From: Chitinophaga caeni
GTDB taxonomy: Bacteria; Bacteroidota; Bacteroidia; Chitinophagales; Chitinophagaceae
Length of the DNA stretch: 64,000 nt
Direction: 5' to 3'
Assembly: GCF_002557795.1 (NCBI RefSeq)
Contig: NZ_CP023777.1
Coordinates: 2,427,001-2,491,000, forward strand
Shown here: positions 1 through 10,600 of the stretch, in pieces
How positions within the stretch are numbered: the first letter of the stretch is position 1
Layout of the letters: each line of letters starts with the position of its first letter
Position numbers and translations under genes: made by a program
The notes under the pieces: model-generated
Told to the model about the DNA's origin: nothing
Database searches by the model: none
What the model saw: only the letters and a program-made list of their open reading frames with translations

Positions 1-11
1 TTTATTGTTAA

Positions 12-43
12 AAAGCCGGGATATGTATCATATGCCCGGCTTT
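12..43. terminator. Bidirectional hairpin terminator at the window edge
   Basis: AAAGCCGGG and CCCGGCTTT form a 9-bp stem around a short AT-rich loop, with A-rich and T-rich flanks. It probably ends a gene lying to the left of the window. Confidence 0.6.
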
Positions 44-56
44 CATATTTATTTTA

Positions 57-375
57 CATTGTAGTCCGACTAAAAATGCTTTAAAGGTACTTGAATTCTT
101 TACCTGTTCAAGGATATAAGCGAAGGATGATACATTCACCCCCCACCAAGAGAACCGTGGAACTTCGCACCGTCGATAGCGAAGGGTAGCTGGGCCATAC
201 AGTAGTAGCAAGGCCAGATCGAGCGATCAAATTGGAGGCCGTAATGGCCAATTTGTGCCCGTTTTTGGTGCTTTTTGGGCAAGCAAAAAAGTGCAAGAAA
301 CGAGCAGATGAACATTGAATCGAACTATTGAGGGATCAAATTGCTCCCCGGTTAAAATTTAGTCGGACAATAATG
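57..375. mobile_element. MITE-like element, copy 1 (319 bp, intact ends)
   Basis: The ends are an imperfect inverted repeat: CATTGTAGTCCGACTAAA on the left and TTTAGTCGGACAATAATG on the right. The 9-mer TTTATTTTA lies directly outside both ends (48-56 and 376-384), as expected of a target-site duplication; the identity happens to continue into CATT. The element has close relatives at 38215-38548 and 17309-17592. Short open frames cross it on both strands, but none resembles a transposase, so it is best seen as a non-autonomous element moved in trans. The transposase family is unknown; 9-bp duplications occur in several IS families. Confidence 0.8.
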
Positions 376-403
376 TTTATTTTACATTAGTTATTTATGT
401 CAT

Positions 404-979
404 TTAACCCGGCATCCGGCTAAGCTGGATCTCCATTTCCTTGAACTCTTGCCCATTTACCACGCGGTACATCTCGAATGAATAGTGATCGTCGTCCGTA
501 ATTTTCATGATTTCCTTGAGCTGGTATTCCTGCCCATTGCCCGGATCGGTCATGCTGCCTTTAAATTCAACGCCGTTTTGATCCGGCAACCATTTCCCGT
601 CCATGTACATCATGCCGGTACCCATGTTGTCGATCCAAGAGGAAACGAACATTTTCCGGCCATTGTCGTAACCGATCCAGGATTTCCCCTCGAAAGGCAT
701 GTCCATGAACTGCCCGGTATATTTGCATTCCTGGTAGCGACCGCCCAGGATCATCTTGTTCGTGCAAGAACCTTCCGAAACGGTCGGGTCTGCCCCCGGC
801 GCCTGCCAAGCGGTAATCTTAGCCGACCATTCCCCGTCCAGGTTGGCCAATTTTTTATGGAATTCACCCGGGGTCATATATTCCATCCAGGCTTTTTGCA
901 TGGCATCAGGGTCATCCTGGGCATGCAGGCTGAAAGCGGCAAAAATGCAGCCGATGAAGAGAAGGAGTGACTTTTTCAT
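404..979 (-). CDS. DUF1579 family secreted protein
   Basis: The 191-residue protein begins with a signal peptide (MKKSLLLFIGCIFAAFSLHA, probable cleavage before Gln21), so it is exported to the periplasm or beyond. The rest matches the DUF1579 family: an N-terminal GEFHKKLANLDGEWSA segment followed by repeated strand-forming stretches with the pattern GGRYQECKYTGQFMDMPFEG and GYDNGRKMFVSSWIDNMGTG. Members are beta-rich proteins of unknown role, often annotated as lipid- or heme-binding-like. It is transcribed away from the ribosomal operon and its 3' end lies 28 bases from mobile-element copy 1. Family assignment is firm; function is unknown. Confidence 0.8.
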   Translation of the reverse strand: MKKSLLLFIGCIFAAFSLHAQDDPDAMQKAWMEYMTPGEFHKKLANLDGEWSAKITAWQAPGADPTVSEGSCTNKMILGGRYQECKYTGQFMDMPFEGKSWIGYDNGRKMFVSSWIDNMGTGMMYMDGKWLPDQNGVEFKGSMTDPGNGQEYQLKEIMKITDDDHYSFEMYRVVNGQEFKEMEIQLSRMPG

Positions 980-1134
980 AAAGTAGATTTATTAGTAAAT
1001 TAAGCCATCCGGGCTACCTGGAGAGGTCAAACTTATTATTGGGTAGGAAATATGATAAGAATAGCGTAGATTTGTCACCTGTGCATAAAAAAATGGCTCA
1101 TTCTAGCAAAAAAAATGCCGATTTCCAAAAGATT

Positions 1135-1165
1135 TTTGGTTAATCAGTATTATTTCCTACCTTTG
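1135..1165 (+). promoter_or_regulatory. Bacteroidota-type promoter of the rplK-rpoC operon
   Basis: TTTG at 1135-1138 and TACCTTTG at 1158-1165 are 19 bases apart and match the Bacteroidota -33/-7 consensus (TTTG, TAnnTTTG). Transcription would begin near 1170, leaving a leader of about 90 bases. Confidence 0.75.
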
Positions 1166-1205
1166 CATCCCCCTTAAAGGGTCATTTTTAGAATTGAACT
1201 TTAAG

Positions 1206-1244
1206 TTTGGGAGTTTCCGTTATAGACGGAAGCGTCTTACCAAA
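1206..1244 (+). promoter_or_regulatory. Structured leader of rplK, possible L1 autoregulation site
   Basis: An outer stem TTTGG/CCAAA (1206-1210, 1240-1244) encloses an asymmetric internal loop (GAG against GCGTCTTA) and an inner stem TTCCGT/ACGGAA (1215-1220, 1226-1231). Two short helices joined by an asymmetric loop, just before the L11-L1 genes, is the general form of the L1-binding site that represses this operon in other bacteria. That L1 binds here is inferred. Confidence 0.45.
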
Positions 1245-1258
1245 TTAAATTAATCATC

Positions 1259-1702
1259 ATGGCAAAAGAAATCGCAACGTACGTGAAATTGCAGGTGAAA
1301 GGCGGCCAAGCCAACCCTGCTCCTCCGATTGGTCCCGCTTTGGGTTCCAAAGGTGTGAACATCATGGAGTTCTGCAAGCAATTCAATGCCCGTACCCAAG
1401 ATAAAATGGGTAAGGTATTGCCTGTAGTACTGACCGTGTACACCGACAAGTCCTTTGACTTCATCATTAAGACTCCTCCAGCTCCGGTACAATTAATGGA
1501 TGCTGCTAAGTTGCAGAAAGGTTCTAAAGAGCCTAACCGTAATAAAGTGGGTAAAGTTACCTGGGAACAAGTTGAAGCTATCGCAAAAGATAAAATGGCT
1601 GACTTGAACTGCTTCACTGTAGACAGCGCTATGAAAATGGTAGCTGGTACTGCTCGTAGCATGGGTATCACCGTTGACGGTCAAGCCCCTTGGGATAAAT
1701 AA
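1259..1702 (+). CDS. rplK: 50S ribosomal protein L11
   Basis: The 147-residue protein is normal length for L11. The N-terminal domain has the proline-rich [20 protein letters not shown] segment (about residues 21-40) that binds translation factors and thiostrepton-type antibiotics. The C-terminal RNA-binding domain, which binds the 23S rRNA GTPase-associated region, ends with GTARSMGI. It is the first gene of the operon; the ATG follows the leader hairpin by 14 bases and rplA starts 46 bases downstream. Confidence 0.98.
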   Translation: MAKEIATYVKLQVKGGQANPAPPIGPALGSKGVNIMEFCKQFNARTQDKMGKVLPVVLTVYTDKSFDFIIKTPPAPVQLMDAAKLQKGSKEPNRNKVGKVTWEQVEAIAKDKMADLNCFTVDSAMKMVAGTARSMGITVDGQAPWDK

Positions 1703-1748
1703 TTGTTACACCTTGTTTTACAGGTAAACTTTAAAATCATTTCACAAA

Positions 1749-2438
1749 ATGGCAACTAAAAGAAGGAAAGTGGCTGAAGCAAAGGTTGACAAGAACAAAT
1801 TGTACTCCCTTAAAGAGGCTTCTGCACTCGTAAAAGATACTAACTGTACGAACTTCGACAGCTCTGTTGATTTACACGTACGTCTAGGGGTAGACCCTAA
1901 AAAAGCTGACCAGGCTATCCGTGGTTCCGTAACGCTTCCCCACGGTACTGGTAAAACTAAACGCGTATTGGTACTTTGCACGCCCGATAAAGAGGCGGAA
2001 GCAACAGCTGCCGGTGCGGATTTTGTAGGTTTAGACGAATACATTCAAAAGATTGAAGGCGGTTGGACAGAAGTGGACGTTATCGTTGCTACTCCGGCTG
2101 TAATGCCTAAAATCGGTAAACTGGGTAAAATCCTCGGTCCCCGTAACTTGATGCCAAACCCTAAAACGGGTACGGTTACCAACAACGTGGGCGACGCTGT
2201 GAACGATGTGAAAGGTGGTAAAATCACTTTTAAAGTGGATAAAGCTGGTATCATCCATGCTTCTATCGGCCGCGTTTCTTTCGCTCCCGAAAAAATCGAG
2301 CAAAACTCCCAAGAGCTGATCTCCGCGATCATCAAGTTGAAACCATCTACCGCTAAAGGTATTTACCTGAAAGGTTTAGCCATGGCTTCAACTATGGGCC
2401 CCGGTATTGTAATCGACACTAAATCTGTTCAAAACTAA
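1749..2438 (+). CDS. rplA: 50S ribosomal protein L1
   Basis: The 229-residue protein has the standard L1 length. Visible motifs include [10 protein letters not shown] and [19 protein letters not shown], the [20 protein letters not shown] block near residues 119-138, and a C-terminal TMGPGI segment. L1 binds the mobile L1 stalk of 23S rRNA and in many bacteria represses translation of its own operon by binding the leader, which makes the structure at 1206-1244 its likely target. It ends only 11 bases before rplJ, so no L10-type leader fits between the two genes. Confidence 0.98.
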   Translation: MATKRRKVAEAKVDKNKLYSLKEASALVKDTNCTNFDSSVDLHVRLGVDPKKADQAIRGSVTLPHGTGKTKRVLVLCTPDKEAEATAAGADFVGLDEYIQKIEGGWTEVDVIVATPAVMPKIGKLGKILGPRNLMPNPKTGTVTNNVGDAVNDVKGGKITFKVDKAGIIHASIGRVSFAPEKIEQNSQELISAIIKLKPSTAKGIYLKGLAMASTMGPGIVIDTKSVQN

Positions 2439-2449
2439 TTTTTTGAGTC

Positions 2450-2986
2450 ATGAAGAAAGAACAAAAAGGAGAAGTAATTGAACTGCTGAAAAGTAAGTTC
2501 ACCCAATATAACAACTTCTACGTTACAAATACCGAGTCTTTGACGGTTGCTCAAATCAACCACCTGAGAAGGGTTTGTTTCGATAAGAACGTTGAAATGA
2601 AGGTGGCTAAAAACACCCTCATCCGCAAAGCGTTGGAATCTTTAGACAGCGAAAAATACGCTGGCGTGTACGAAGCATTAAACGGTGTAACCGCGTTGAT
2701 GTTCTCAGACAGCCCTAAGGAACCTGCGGTAATCATCTCCGATTTCCGTAAAGCAAATGCTAAATTGGAAAAACCCGTATTGAAAGCTGCTTTCGTTGCT
2801 GACGAAATCTTCTTGGGTGATAACCAATTGTCTAACCTTACAAAAATCAAAACGAAAAACGAGCTTATCGGCGAAGTTATCGGTTTGTTGCAATCTCCTG
2901 CAAAACGCGTTATCGCTGCATTGCTTGAGAAAGGTAAAAATGAAGGTGGTGCAGAAGTTGCTGCTGAAGCTCCAGCTGCTGAATAA
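2450..2986 (+). CDS. rplJ: 50S ribosomal protein L10
   Basis: The 178-residue protein begins MKKEQKGEVIELLKSKF and contains the NHLRRVCFDKNVEMKVAKNT rRNA-binding region typical of L10. L10 anchors L7/L12 dimers to form the ribosomal stalk at the factor-binding centre. The C-terminus is a low-complexity Ala/Glu tail (about the last 14 residues). It lies 11 bases after rplA and 105 bases before rplL. Confidence 0.97.
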   Translation: MKKEQKGEVIELLKSKFTQYNNFYVTNTESLTVAQINHLRRVCFDKNVEMKVAKNTLIRKALESLDSEKYAGVYEALNGVTALMFSDSPKEPAVIISDFRKANAKLEKPVLKAAFVADEIFLGDNQLSNLTKIKTKNELIGEVIGLLQSPAKRVIAALLEKGKNEGGAEVAAEAPAAE

Positions 2987-2998
2987 GCCCTTCATCCC

Positions 2999-3020
2999 GG
3001 CTGCTACCCCGGTAGCTGCC
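2999..3020 (+). other. GC-rich hairpin between rplJ and rplL
   Basis: GGCTGCTACC and GGTAGCTGCC pair with a single T-T mismatch just after the rplJ stop. There is no T tract, so it is not a simple terminator. A role in mRNA processing or stabilisation upstream of rplL is possible but unproven. Confidence 0.4.
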
Positions 3021-3091
3021 CACGAATATGGCTTCCAAGTCGTAATATAAATTCAAATTTCATTTAAAAAACACACAAAAAACATTATACA

Positions 3092-3463
3092 ATGGCAGAC
3101 GTAAAAGCTTTAGCTGAACAATTAGTTGGCTTGACTGTTAAGGAAGTACAAGAATTAGCAGACGTATTGAAAAATGAATACGGTATTGAGCCAGCTGCTG
3201 CTGCAGTAGTAGTTTCTGGCGGTGGCGATGGCGCTGCTGCTGCTGAAGAAAAAACTTCTTTTGATGTAATCTTGAAAGCTGCAGGTGCTAGCAAATTGAA
3301 CGTAGTTAAGATCGTTAAAGACTTAACCGGTCTTGGTTTGAAAGAAGCTAAAGAATTGGTAGATGGCGCTCCGAAACCAGTGAAAGAAGGCGTTACCAAA
3401 GCTGAAGCTGAAGATCTGAAAGCTAAGTTGTCAGAAGCTGGTGCTGAAGTAGAGATTCAGTAA
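3092..3463 (+). CDS. rplL: 50S ribosomal protein L7/L12
   Basis: The 123-residue protein has the three L7/L12 parts. An N-terminal dimerisation helix ([20 protein letters not shown]) is followed by an Ala/Gly-rich hinge (about residues 35-50). The C-terminal domain has the conserved [20 protein letters not shown] and [12 protein letters not shown] segments. Dimers bind L10 and recruit translational GTPases. The 105-base gap before it and the hairpins after it fit separate control of its high stoichiometry. Confidence 0.98.
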   Translation: MADVKALAEQLVGLTVKEVQELADVLKNEYGIEPAAAAVVVSGGGDGAAAAEEKTSFDVILKAAGASKLNVVKIVKDLTGLGLKEAKELVDGAPKPVKEGVTKAEAEDLKAKLSEAGAEVEIQ

Positions 3464-3492
3464 TTCTTTGCTTATTAATACATCTTTTTTAA

Positions 3493-3539
3493 GGTCAAAA
3501 GTGCTTTTTGGCACTTTTGGCCTTGTTCCCTTTGGGAAC
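3493..3539 (+). other. Tandem hairpins between rplL and rpoB
   Basis: A 12-bp stem with one wobble pair (GGTCAAAAGTGC / GCACTTTTGGCC, 3493-3522) is followed directly by GTTCCC-TTT-GGGAAC (3525-3539). There is no clean T tract. The position matches the partial attenuator and processing site found here in enterobacteria, where it lowers rpoBC expression relative to the ribosomal genes. The equivalence is inferred. Confidence 0.5.
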
Positions 3540-3685
3540 GTGTCTTTTCGAGATGGTCAATTATAGGGAAACTGCTACAAAAAGTGGATGACGTTCGAGC
3601 AAGGCTACAGACAAATGATGTTTTTTGGCAAAGAAGTCTTAAATTCCCTTTTTCTTACAAGTTAATTTAACTGCTAACTTCGAAT

Positions 3686-6600
3686 ATGTCTCTAAAAAAA
3701 GCCCAAACTAGCGAAAGAGTAAATTTTGGAAAGATCAAACAAGTTACTGAGACACCGGATCTGTTGGCTATCCAAATTCAATCTTTCAAGGATTTCTTCC
3801 AATTAGAAACCACACCAGACAAGCGGAACAACGAAGGACTGTTTAAGGTATTTAAAGAGAACTTCCCGATTACCGATACCCGCAATATCTTCAACCTGGA
3901 GTTCTTGGACTATTTCGTAGACCCCCCTCGCTATACCATCGATGAGTGTATCGAGAGAGGCCTTACGTACTCGGTTCCTTTAAAGGCGAAGTTACGCTTA
4001 AGCTGTAATGATGAAGAGCACGTTGATTTCCAAACCATCGTACAGGACGTTTTCCTCGGAAATATCCCGTACATGACCCCAAGGGGTACTTTCGTGATCA
4101 ACGGTGCAGAACGTGTAGTTGTTTCCCAATTGCACAGGTCCCCTGGTGTATTCTTTGGACAATCCGTCCATCCTAACGGTACCAAGATCTACTCTGCTAG
4201 GGTGATCCCGTTCAAAGGTGCCTGGATGGAGTTTGCTACGGATATCAATAACGTGATGTATGCCTACATCGATCGTAAGAAAAAGTTCCCCGTAACGACC
4301 CTCTTACGAGCCATCGGCTACGAAACGGATAAGGATATCCTGACCTTGTTTGGCATGGCGGATGAAGTGAAGGCTGACCGTAAGACACTCGAAAAATACT
4401 ATGGCAAAAAACTCGCCGCACGCGTTTTGCGTAGTTGGGTGGAAGACTTCGTTGATGAAGATACCGGTGAAGTGGTATCCATCGAACGTAACGAAGTAGT
4501 GCTGGAACGCGATAGCATCCTCGATGAAGAAAGTATCGAACTGATCCTCGAAATGGATGCGAAAACTGTTTTCCTCCAGAAAGAAGAGGTAAGCGGTGAC
4601 TTCTCTATCATCTACAATACTTTAAATAAGGATACTTCTAACTCCGAGCTGGAAGCGGTACAACATATCTACCGCCAACTCCGAGGCGCCGATGCCCCGG
4701 ATGATGAAACCGCTCGTGGTATTATCGATAAATTATTCTTCTCCGATAAACGTTATGACCTCGGGGAAGTGGGCCGTTACAAGATCAACCGCAAGTTGAA
4801 CTTGGAAACCCCGCTCGAAAACAAGGTATTGACGAAAGATGATATCATTTCTATCATCAAGTACTTGGTACAATTAACGAATGGTAAAGCCGAGATCGAT
4901 GATATCGATCACTTGAGCAACCGCCGTGTTCGTACCGTGGGTGAGCAGTTATATGCTCAATTCGGTGTGGGCCTGGCGCGTATGGCGCGTACCATCCGTG
5001 AAAGGATGAACGTTAGGGATAACGAGGTGTTTACACCGGTAGACCTGATCAACGCCAGGACATTGTCTTCCGTGATCAACTCTTTCTTCGGTACCTCCCA
5101 ATTGTCCCAGTTCCTCGATCAAACAAACCCGTTGTCCGAGATTACGCACAAACGTCGTATCTCTGCCCTCGGTCCCGGTGGTTTAAGCCGCGAAAGAGCT
5201 GGTTTCGAGGTGCGTGACGTGCACTATTCTCACTACGGTCGCCTCTGTACGATTGAAACGCCGGAAGGACCGAACATCGGTTTGATCTCCACGCTTTGTG
5301 TTCACGCGAAAGTGAACGAGATGGGATTCATCGAAACGCCTTACCGTAAAGTGAAGGAAGGTATCGTGGCGATGGAAGATGTGGAATACCTGAGCGCTGA
5401 AGAGGAAGATACTTTGAAAATCGCGCAGGCTAACGCCCCGCTCGATGAAAAAGGTAATTTCGTAAATGATAAAGTGAAATCCCGCGAAACCGGTGATTTC
5501 CCGATCCTCGATAAAACAGACGTGGAATACATGGACGTTGCCCCGAACCAAATCGTGGGTCTGAGCGCTTCCCTGATTCCGTTCCTCGAACACGATGATG
5601 CCAACCGTGCCCTGATGGGATCAAACATGCAGCGTCAAGCTGTACCGTTGATCGCACCGCAAGTACCGATCGTAGGTACCGGCTTGGAAGGTAAAGCTGC
5701 CCGCGATTCCCGCTTGCAGATTACTTCCGAAGGAAAAGGTGTGGTTGAATTCGTTGATTCTAACGAGATCCATGTTCGCTACGATCGCGACGAGATGCAA
5801 AAGCTGGTAAGCTTCGAAGACGACCTGGTGATCTATAAACTCACCAAGTTCGTTAAAACGAACCAAAGCACTTGTATCAACCTCCGTCCTGCCGTAGCTA
5901 AAGGTCAACAGGTAGTGAAAGGCGACTTCTTAACGGAAGGTTATGCCACCCGCGCCGGTGAATTGGCCCTTGGTCGTAACCTGAAAGTGGCCTTCATGCC
6001 ATGGAAAGGGTACAACTTCGAGGATGCGATCGTAATCTCTGAAAGGGTAGCCCGCGAAGACTGGTTTACTTCTATCCATATCGATGAATACGAATTGGAA
6101 GTACGTGATACCAAGTTGGGTGAAGAGGAATTAACCCCGGATATCCCGAACGTGAGCGAAGAGGCTACTAAAGACCTCGACCAAAACGGTATCATCCGTA
6201 TCGGTGCCCACATTAAGGAAGGTGATATCCTGATCGGTAAGATTACGCCGCGTGGTGAATCCGATCCTTCTCCTGAAGAGAAATTATTGAGAGCCATCTT
6301 CGGTGATAAAGCTTCTGATGCGAAAGACGCTTCCTTGAAGGCACCCCCATCAACAGAAGGTGTGGTGATCGACAAGAAATTGTTCTCCCGCGCTAAGAAA
6401 GATAAAAACTCTAAGACACGCGAAAAAGCTGCCCTCGAAAAACTCGAGAAAATACACCAGAAGAACGAAGAAGATCTGCTGGAAGTATTGATGAGCAAAT
6501 TGCTCGTGTTGTTGAAAGATAAAACCTCTCAAGGGGTAACCAATACCTTCGGTGAAGTGTTGATCTCGAAAGGATCTAAGTTCTCTCAAAAGAACTTGGT

Positions 6601-7495
6601 GAATATCGATTTCCAAAACGTAAACCCGTTGAATTGGACTACCGACGAGGTTACCAACGACCAGATCAACACCTTGTTGCACAACTACAGCATCAAGTAC
6701 AACGAGGAATTGGGTCGTTACAAACGTGAGAAATTCAACATCTCTATCGGTGATGAATTACCTGCAGGTGTACTGAAATTGGCTAAAGTTTACCTCGCTA
6801 GCAAGCGTAAGCTGAAAGTGGGTGATAAAATGGCGGGCCGTCACGGTAACAAGGGTATCGTAGCCAAAATCGTTCGCGATGAGGATATGCCGTTCTTGTC
6901 TGATGGTTCCCCGGTTGATATCGTGTTGAACCCGCTAGGGGTGCCTTCACGTATGAACCTCGGCCAGATCTATGAAACCGTACTCGGTTGGGCAGGTAAA
7001 AAATTAGGTCTCCGCTTCGCTACACCGATCTTCGATGGTGCCAGCACTGAAGAGATTGCTAATTACATTGATGAGGCTGAATTGCCAAGCTTCGGTCATA
7101 CTTACCTCTACGATGGTGAATCAGGTGAGCGCTTCGATCAGAAAGCTACCGTGGGTATCATCTACATGCTGAAACTGAGCCACATGGTTGACGATAAGAT
7201 GCACGCGCGTTCTATCGGGCCATACAGCTTGATCACGCAACAACCGTTGGGTGGTAAGGCACAGTTCGGTGGTCAACGTTTCGGTGAGATGGAAGTATGG
7301 GCGCTGGAAGCATACGGTGCCGCCAACATCTTGCAAGAATTGCTCACGATCAAATCCGATGACATTGTGGGTCGTGCGAAAGCTTACGAATCTATCGTTA
7401 AAGGCGATAACATTCCGAAAGCAGGCGTACCGGAATCCTTCAATGTATTGATCCATGAATTACGTGGATTGGGCTTGGATTTGAAATTTGAATAG
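3686..7495 (+). CDS. rpoB: DNA-directed RNA polymerase subunit beta
   Basis: The 1269-residue protein matches bacterial beta. The rifampicin-binding region (about residues 465-525) reads [20 protein letters not shown] then [16 protein letters not shown], the same as sensitive sequences at the usual resistance positions. The [14 protein letters not shown] active-site segment lies near residue 1045, and the C-terminal block that contacts beta' is present. It follows rplL after a 222-base spacer with two hairpins. The first residues ([17 protein letters not shown]) are typical of the phylum, and no upstream start is supported. Confidence 0.98.
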   Translation: MSLKKAQTSERVNFGKIKQVTETPDLLAIQIQSFKDFFQLETTPDKRNNEGLFKVFKENFPITDTRNIFNLEFLDYFVDPPRYTIDECIERGLTYSVPLKAKLRLSCNDEEHVDFQTIVQDVFLGNIPYMTPRGTFVINGAERVVVSQLHRSPGVFFGQSVHPNGTKIYSARVIPFKGAWMEFATDINNVMYAYIDRKKKFPVTTLLRAIGYETDKDILTLFGMADEVKADRKTLEKYYGKKLAARVLRSWVEDFVDEDTGEVVSIERNEVVLERDSILDEESIELILEMDAKTVFLQKEEVSGDFSIIYNTLNKDTSNSELEAVQHIYRQLRGADAPDDETARGIIDKLFFSDKRYDLGEVGRYKINRKLNLETPLENKVLTKDDIISIIKYLVQLTNGKAEIDDIDHLSNRRVRTVGEQLYAQFGVGLARMARTIRERMNVRDNEVFTPVDLINARTLSSVINSFFGTSQLSQFLDQTNPLSEITHKRRISALGPGGLSRERAGFEVRDVHYSHYGRLCTIETPEGPNIGLISTLCVHAKVNEMGFIETPYRKVKEGIVAMEDVEYLSAEEEDTLKIAQANAPLDEKGNFVNDKVKSRETGDFPILDKTDVEYMDVAPNQIVGLSASLIPFLEHDDANRALMGSNMQRQAVPLIAPQVPIVGTGLEGKAARDSRLQITSEGKGVVEFVDSNEIHVRYDRDEMQKLVSFEDDLVIYKLTKFVKTNQSTCINLRPAVAKGQQVVKGDFLTEGYATRAGELALGRNLKVAFMPWKGYNFEDAIVISERVAREDWFTSIHIDEYELEVRDTKLGEEELTPDIPNVSEEATKDLDQNGIIRIGAHIKEGDILIGKITPRGESDPSPEEKLLRAIFGDKASDAKDASLKAPPSTEGVVIDKKLFSRAKKDKNSKTREKAALEKLEKIHQKNEEDLLEVLMSKLLVLLKDKTSQGVTNTFGEVLISKGSKFSQKNLVNIDFQNVNPLNWTTDEVTNDQINTLLHNYSIKYNEELGRYKREKFNISIGDELPAGVLKLAKVYLASKRKLKVGDKMAGRHGNKGIVAKIVRDEDMPFLSDGSPVDIVLNPLGVPSRMNLGQIYETVLGWAGKKLGLRFATPIFDGASTEEIANYIDEAELPSFGHTYLYDGESGERFDQKATVGIIYMLKLSHMVDDKMHARSIGPYSLITQQPLGGKAQFGGQRFGEMEVWALEAYGAANILQELLTIKSDDIVGRAKAYESIVKGDNIPKAGVPESFNVLIHELRGLGLDLKFE

Positions 7496-7504
7496 TATTA
7501 AAGA

Positions 7505-7538
7505 CTTCCGGTGAAAGGTTCGAACCTTTTACCGGAAG
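7505..7538 (+). other. Long perfect hairpin between rpoB and rpoC
   Basis: CTTCCGGTGAAAGGTT pairs with AACCTTTTACCGGAAG through about 16 bp with one G-T wobble and almost no loop. There is no T tract, so it should not terminate strongly. An RNase III-type processing site or pause is a plausible role. Confidence 0.5.
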
Positions 7539-7617
7539 CTCTATATAAGGTTCTCCCAGGGAAAAAATTTTAGTGCCAATAGCAAACAGCTAACGGTTCA
7601 CAGCTAAAAGCTCACAA

Positions 7618-10600
7618 ATGGCCATAAAAAAAGAAAATCGTCCTAGATCAAATTTTAACAGCATTACCATTAGCTTGGCGTCTCCTGATGCAATCTTGGA
7701 ACGCTCTTATGGTGAAGTGTTAAAACCTGAAACCATCAACTACCGTACTTACAAGCCGGAACGTGATGGTTTATTCTGCGAAAGAATATTCGGTCCTGTA
7801 AAGGATTATGAATGCTATTGCGGTAAGTACAAACGTATCCGTTACAAGGGTATCGTCTGCGACCGCTGTGGTGTGGAAGTTACAGAGAAGAAAGTTCGCC
7901 GCGAAAGAATGGGACACATCCGTTTGGTAGTACCTGTTGTACATATCTGGTACTTCAAGTCTTTACCAAACAAAATCGGTTACCTGTTAGGAATGTCTTC
8001 CAAGAAATTGGAAACCATCATTTATTATGAAAGATACGTGGTGATCCAATCCGGTGTGAAACAAGAAAAAGGGCTGAATTACGCTGACTTGTTGACCGAA
8101 GAAGAATACCTCGATATCCTGGACACACTTCCGAAAGATAACCAGCTCTTACCGGATGAAGATCCAAATAAATTCATCGCGAAAATGGGTGCGGAAGCGG
8201 TTGAGATGATGTTGGCAAGAATCGATCTTGACGGCTTATCTTACCAATTACGTAACCAGGCTGCTACCGAAACTTCTCAACAACGTAAAGCGGAAGCTTT
8301 GAAACGTTTGAGCGTAGTGGAAGCATACCGCGAAGCTAATACCCGCGTAGAAAACCGTCCTGAATGGATGGTTATGCAATATATCCCGGTTGTTCCACCA
8401 GAATTGCGTCCACTGGTTCCACTAGATGGCGGCCGTTTCGCATCTTCTGATTTGAATGACCTTTACCGCCGTGTAATTATCCGTAACAACCGTCTGAAAC
8501 GCTTGATCGAGATTAAAGCTCCCGAAGTAATCTTGCGTAATGAGAAAAGGATGTTGCAAGAAGCGGTAGACTCCCTGTTCGATAACTCCAGGAAATCGAA
8601 CGCCGTGAAAGCGGAAGGTGGTCGCGCCCTCAAATCTTTGTCCGATGTACTGAAAGGTAAACAAGGCCGTTTCCGTCAAAACTTGTTAGGTAAACGTGTG
8701 GACTACTCCGGTCGTTCTGTAATCGTTGTAGGCCCAGAGTTGAAACTCCACGAATGTGGTTTGCCTAAAGATATGGCGGCGGAATTGTTCAAACCGTTCA
8801 TCATCCGCAAATTGATCGAAAGAGGCATCGTGAAAACCGTGAAATCTGCCAAGAAATTGGTAGATCGCAAGGAAGCGGTAGTTTGGGATATCTTGGAAAA
8901 CGTATTGAAAGGTCACCCGGTAATGTTAAACCGTGCTCCAACGTTGCACCGTTTATCTATCCAGGCTTTCCAACCACGTCTTATTGAAGGTAAAGCGATC
9001 CAATTGCACCCGTTAGTATGTTCCGCGTTCAACGCCGACTTCGATGGTGACCAAATGGCGGTACACGTTCCTTTGAGCAATGCCGCGATCTTGGAAGCAC
9101 AATTGCTGATGCTTTCTTCTCACAATATCTTGAACCCTCAGAATGGTACACCAATTACACTTCCTTCACAGGACATGGTACTCGGCCTGTACTACATCTC
9201 CAAGGGAAGAAAATCTACCCCTGAAGAACCGGTAAAAGGGGAAGGCATGGCCTTCTATTCTGCCGAAGAGGTGATCATTGCTTACAATGAGCGCAGGGTA
9301 GAATTGCATGCTCACATCAGGGTTAAGACTTATGTGCGCAATGCAAAAGGTGAATTGGAATTCAAATTGATCGAAACCACGGTAGGCCGCGTATTGTTCA
9401 ACCAATTCGTACCGAAAGAAGCAGGTTTCGTGAACGCGTTATTGACGAAGAAATCTTTGCGTGAAATCATCGGTGACATCATCAAGGCTACCGATATTCC
9501 GAAAACTGCGAAGTTCTTGGATGATATCAAGCAACTCGGTTTCCGTTCTGCATACCGCGGTGGTTTGTCCTTCAACATCAACGATTTGATCATCCCAGAG
9601 GTGAAACAAATGATGGTGGACAGCGCTTCCGGTGAAGTGGATGAAGTTTGGGACAACTACAACATGGGTCTGATCACCAACAACGAACGTTATAACCAAA
9701 TCATCGATATCTGGTCCAGGGTGGATACCAAGGTTACTGAAACCTTGATCCGCGAATTGGCTTCGGACAAACAAGGGTTCAACTCCGTGTACATGATGTT
9801 GGATTCCGGTGCCCGTGGTTCTAAACAACAGATCAAACAGTTGGCAGGTTTGAGGGGATTGATGGCCAAACCGCGTAAGAGTGGTTCTACAGGCTCTGAG
9901 ATCATTGAAAACCCGATCTTGTCTAACTTTAAAGATGGTTTGAATGTACAGGATTACTTCATCTCTACCCACGGTGCCCGTAAGGGTCTTGCGGATACAG
10001 CCTTGAAAACGGCTGATGCCGGTTACCTGACTCGTAGGTTGGTAGACGTGGCGCAAGATGTGGTAATCAACGAGGAAGATTGTGGTACTTTACGTGGTAT
10101 CGCTATCTCCGCATTGAAAGATAATGAAGAAGTAGTTGAACCGTTATACGACCGTATCTTGGGACGTACTTCTCTGCATGATGTATTTGACCCCGTTTCC
10201 GAGGAATTATACGTTGCTGCCGGTGAACAAATTACCGAAGATGTAGCAAAACGCATTGAAGAAAGTTCTATCGATACCGTTGAAATCCGTTCCGTACTTA
10301 CCTGCGAAAGCCGTAGGGGTGTGTGCGTGAAATGTTACGGTAAAAATCTGGCCACAGGCTACACCACTCAAAGAGGTGATGCCGTTGGTATCATCGCGGC
10401 GCAGTCCATCGGTGAGCCGGGTACCCAGTTAACACTCCGTACCTTCCACGTGGGTGGTGTTGCGGGCTCCGCTTCGGTTGAGTCTACGCTGACTGCCAAG
10501 TTCGACGGTACCATCCAGTTCGATGGTTTGAGAACAACTACTTTCGAAAATAACGATGGTAATAAAGTTCAGGTGGTTATCGGTCGTACCGGTGAGGTGC

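Noticed and set aside
8..296. Small proteins on the minus strand near the left edge, similar to ones at 38266-38488 and 17314-17538
   Set aside because: They recur only because the mobile element recurs; frames are broken differently between copies and no coding constraint is apparent.
485..970. A 161-codon plus-strand frame opposite the DUF1579 gene
   Set aside because: The minus-strand frame has a signal peptide and clear family motifs; the plus-strand frame has neither.
5183..6682. Several antisense frames of 90-185 codons inside rpoB, and similar ones in rpoC
   Set aside because: They are shadows of codon bias in highly conserved genes on the plus strand and have no family resemblance.
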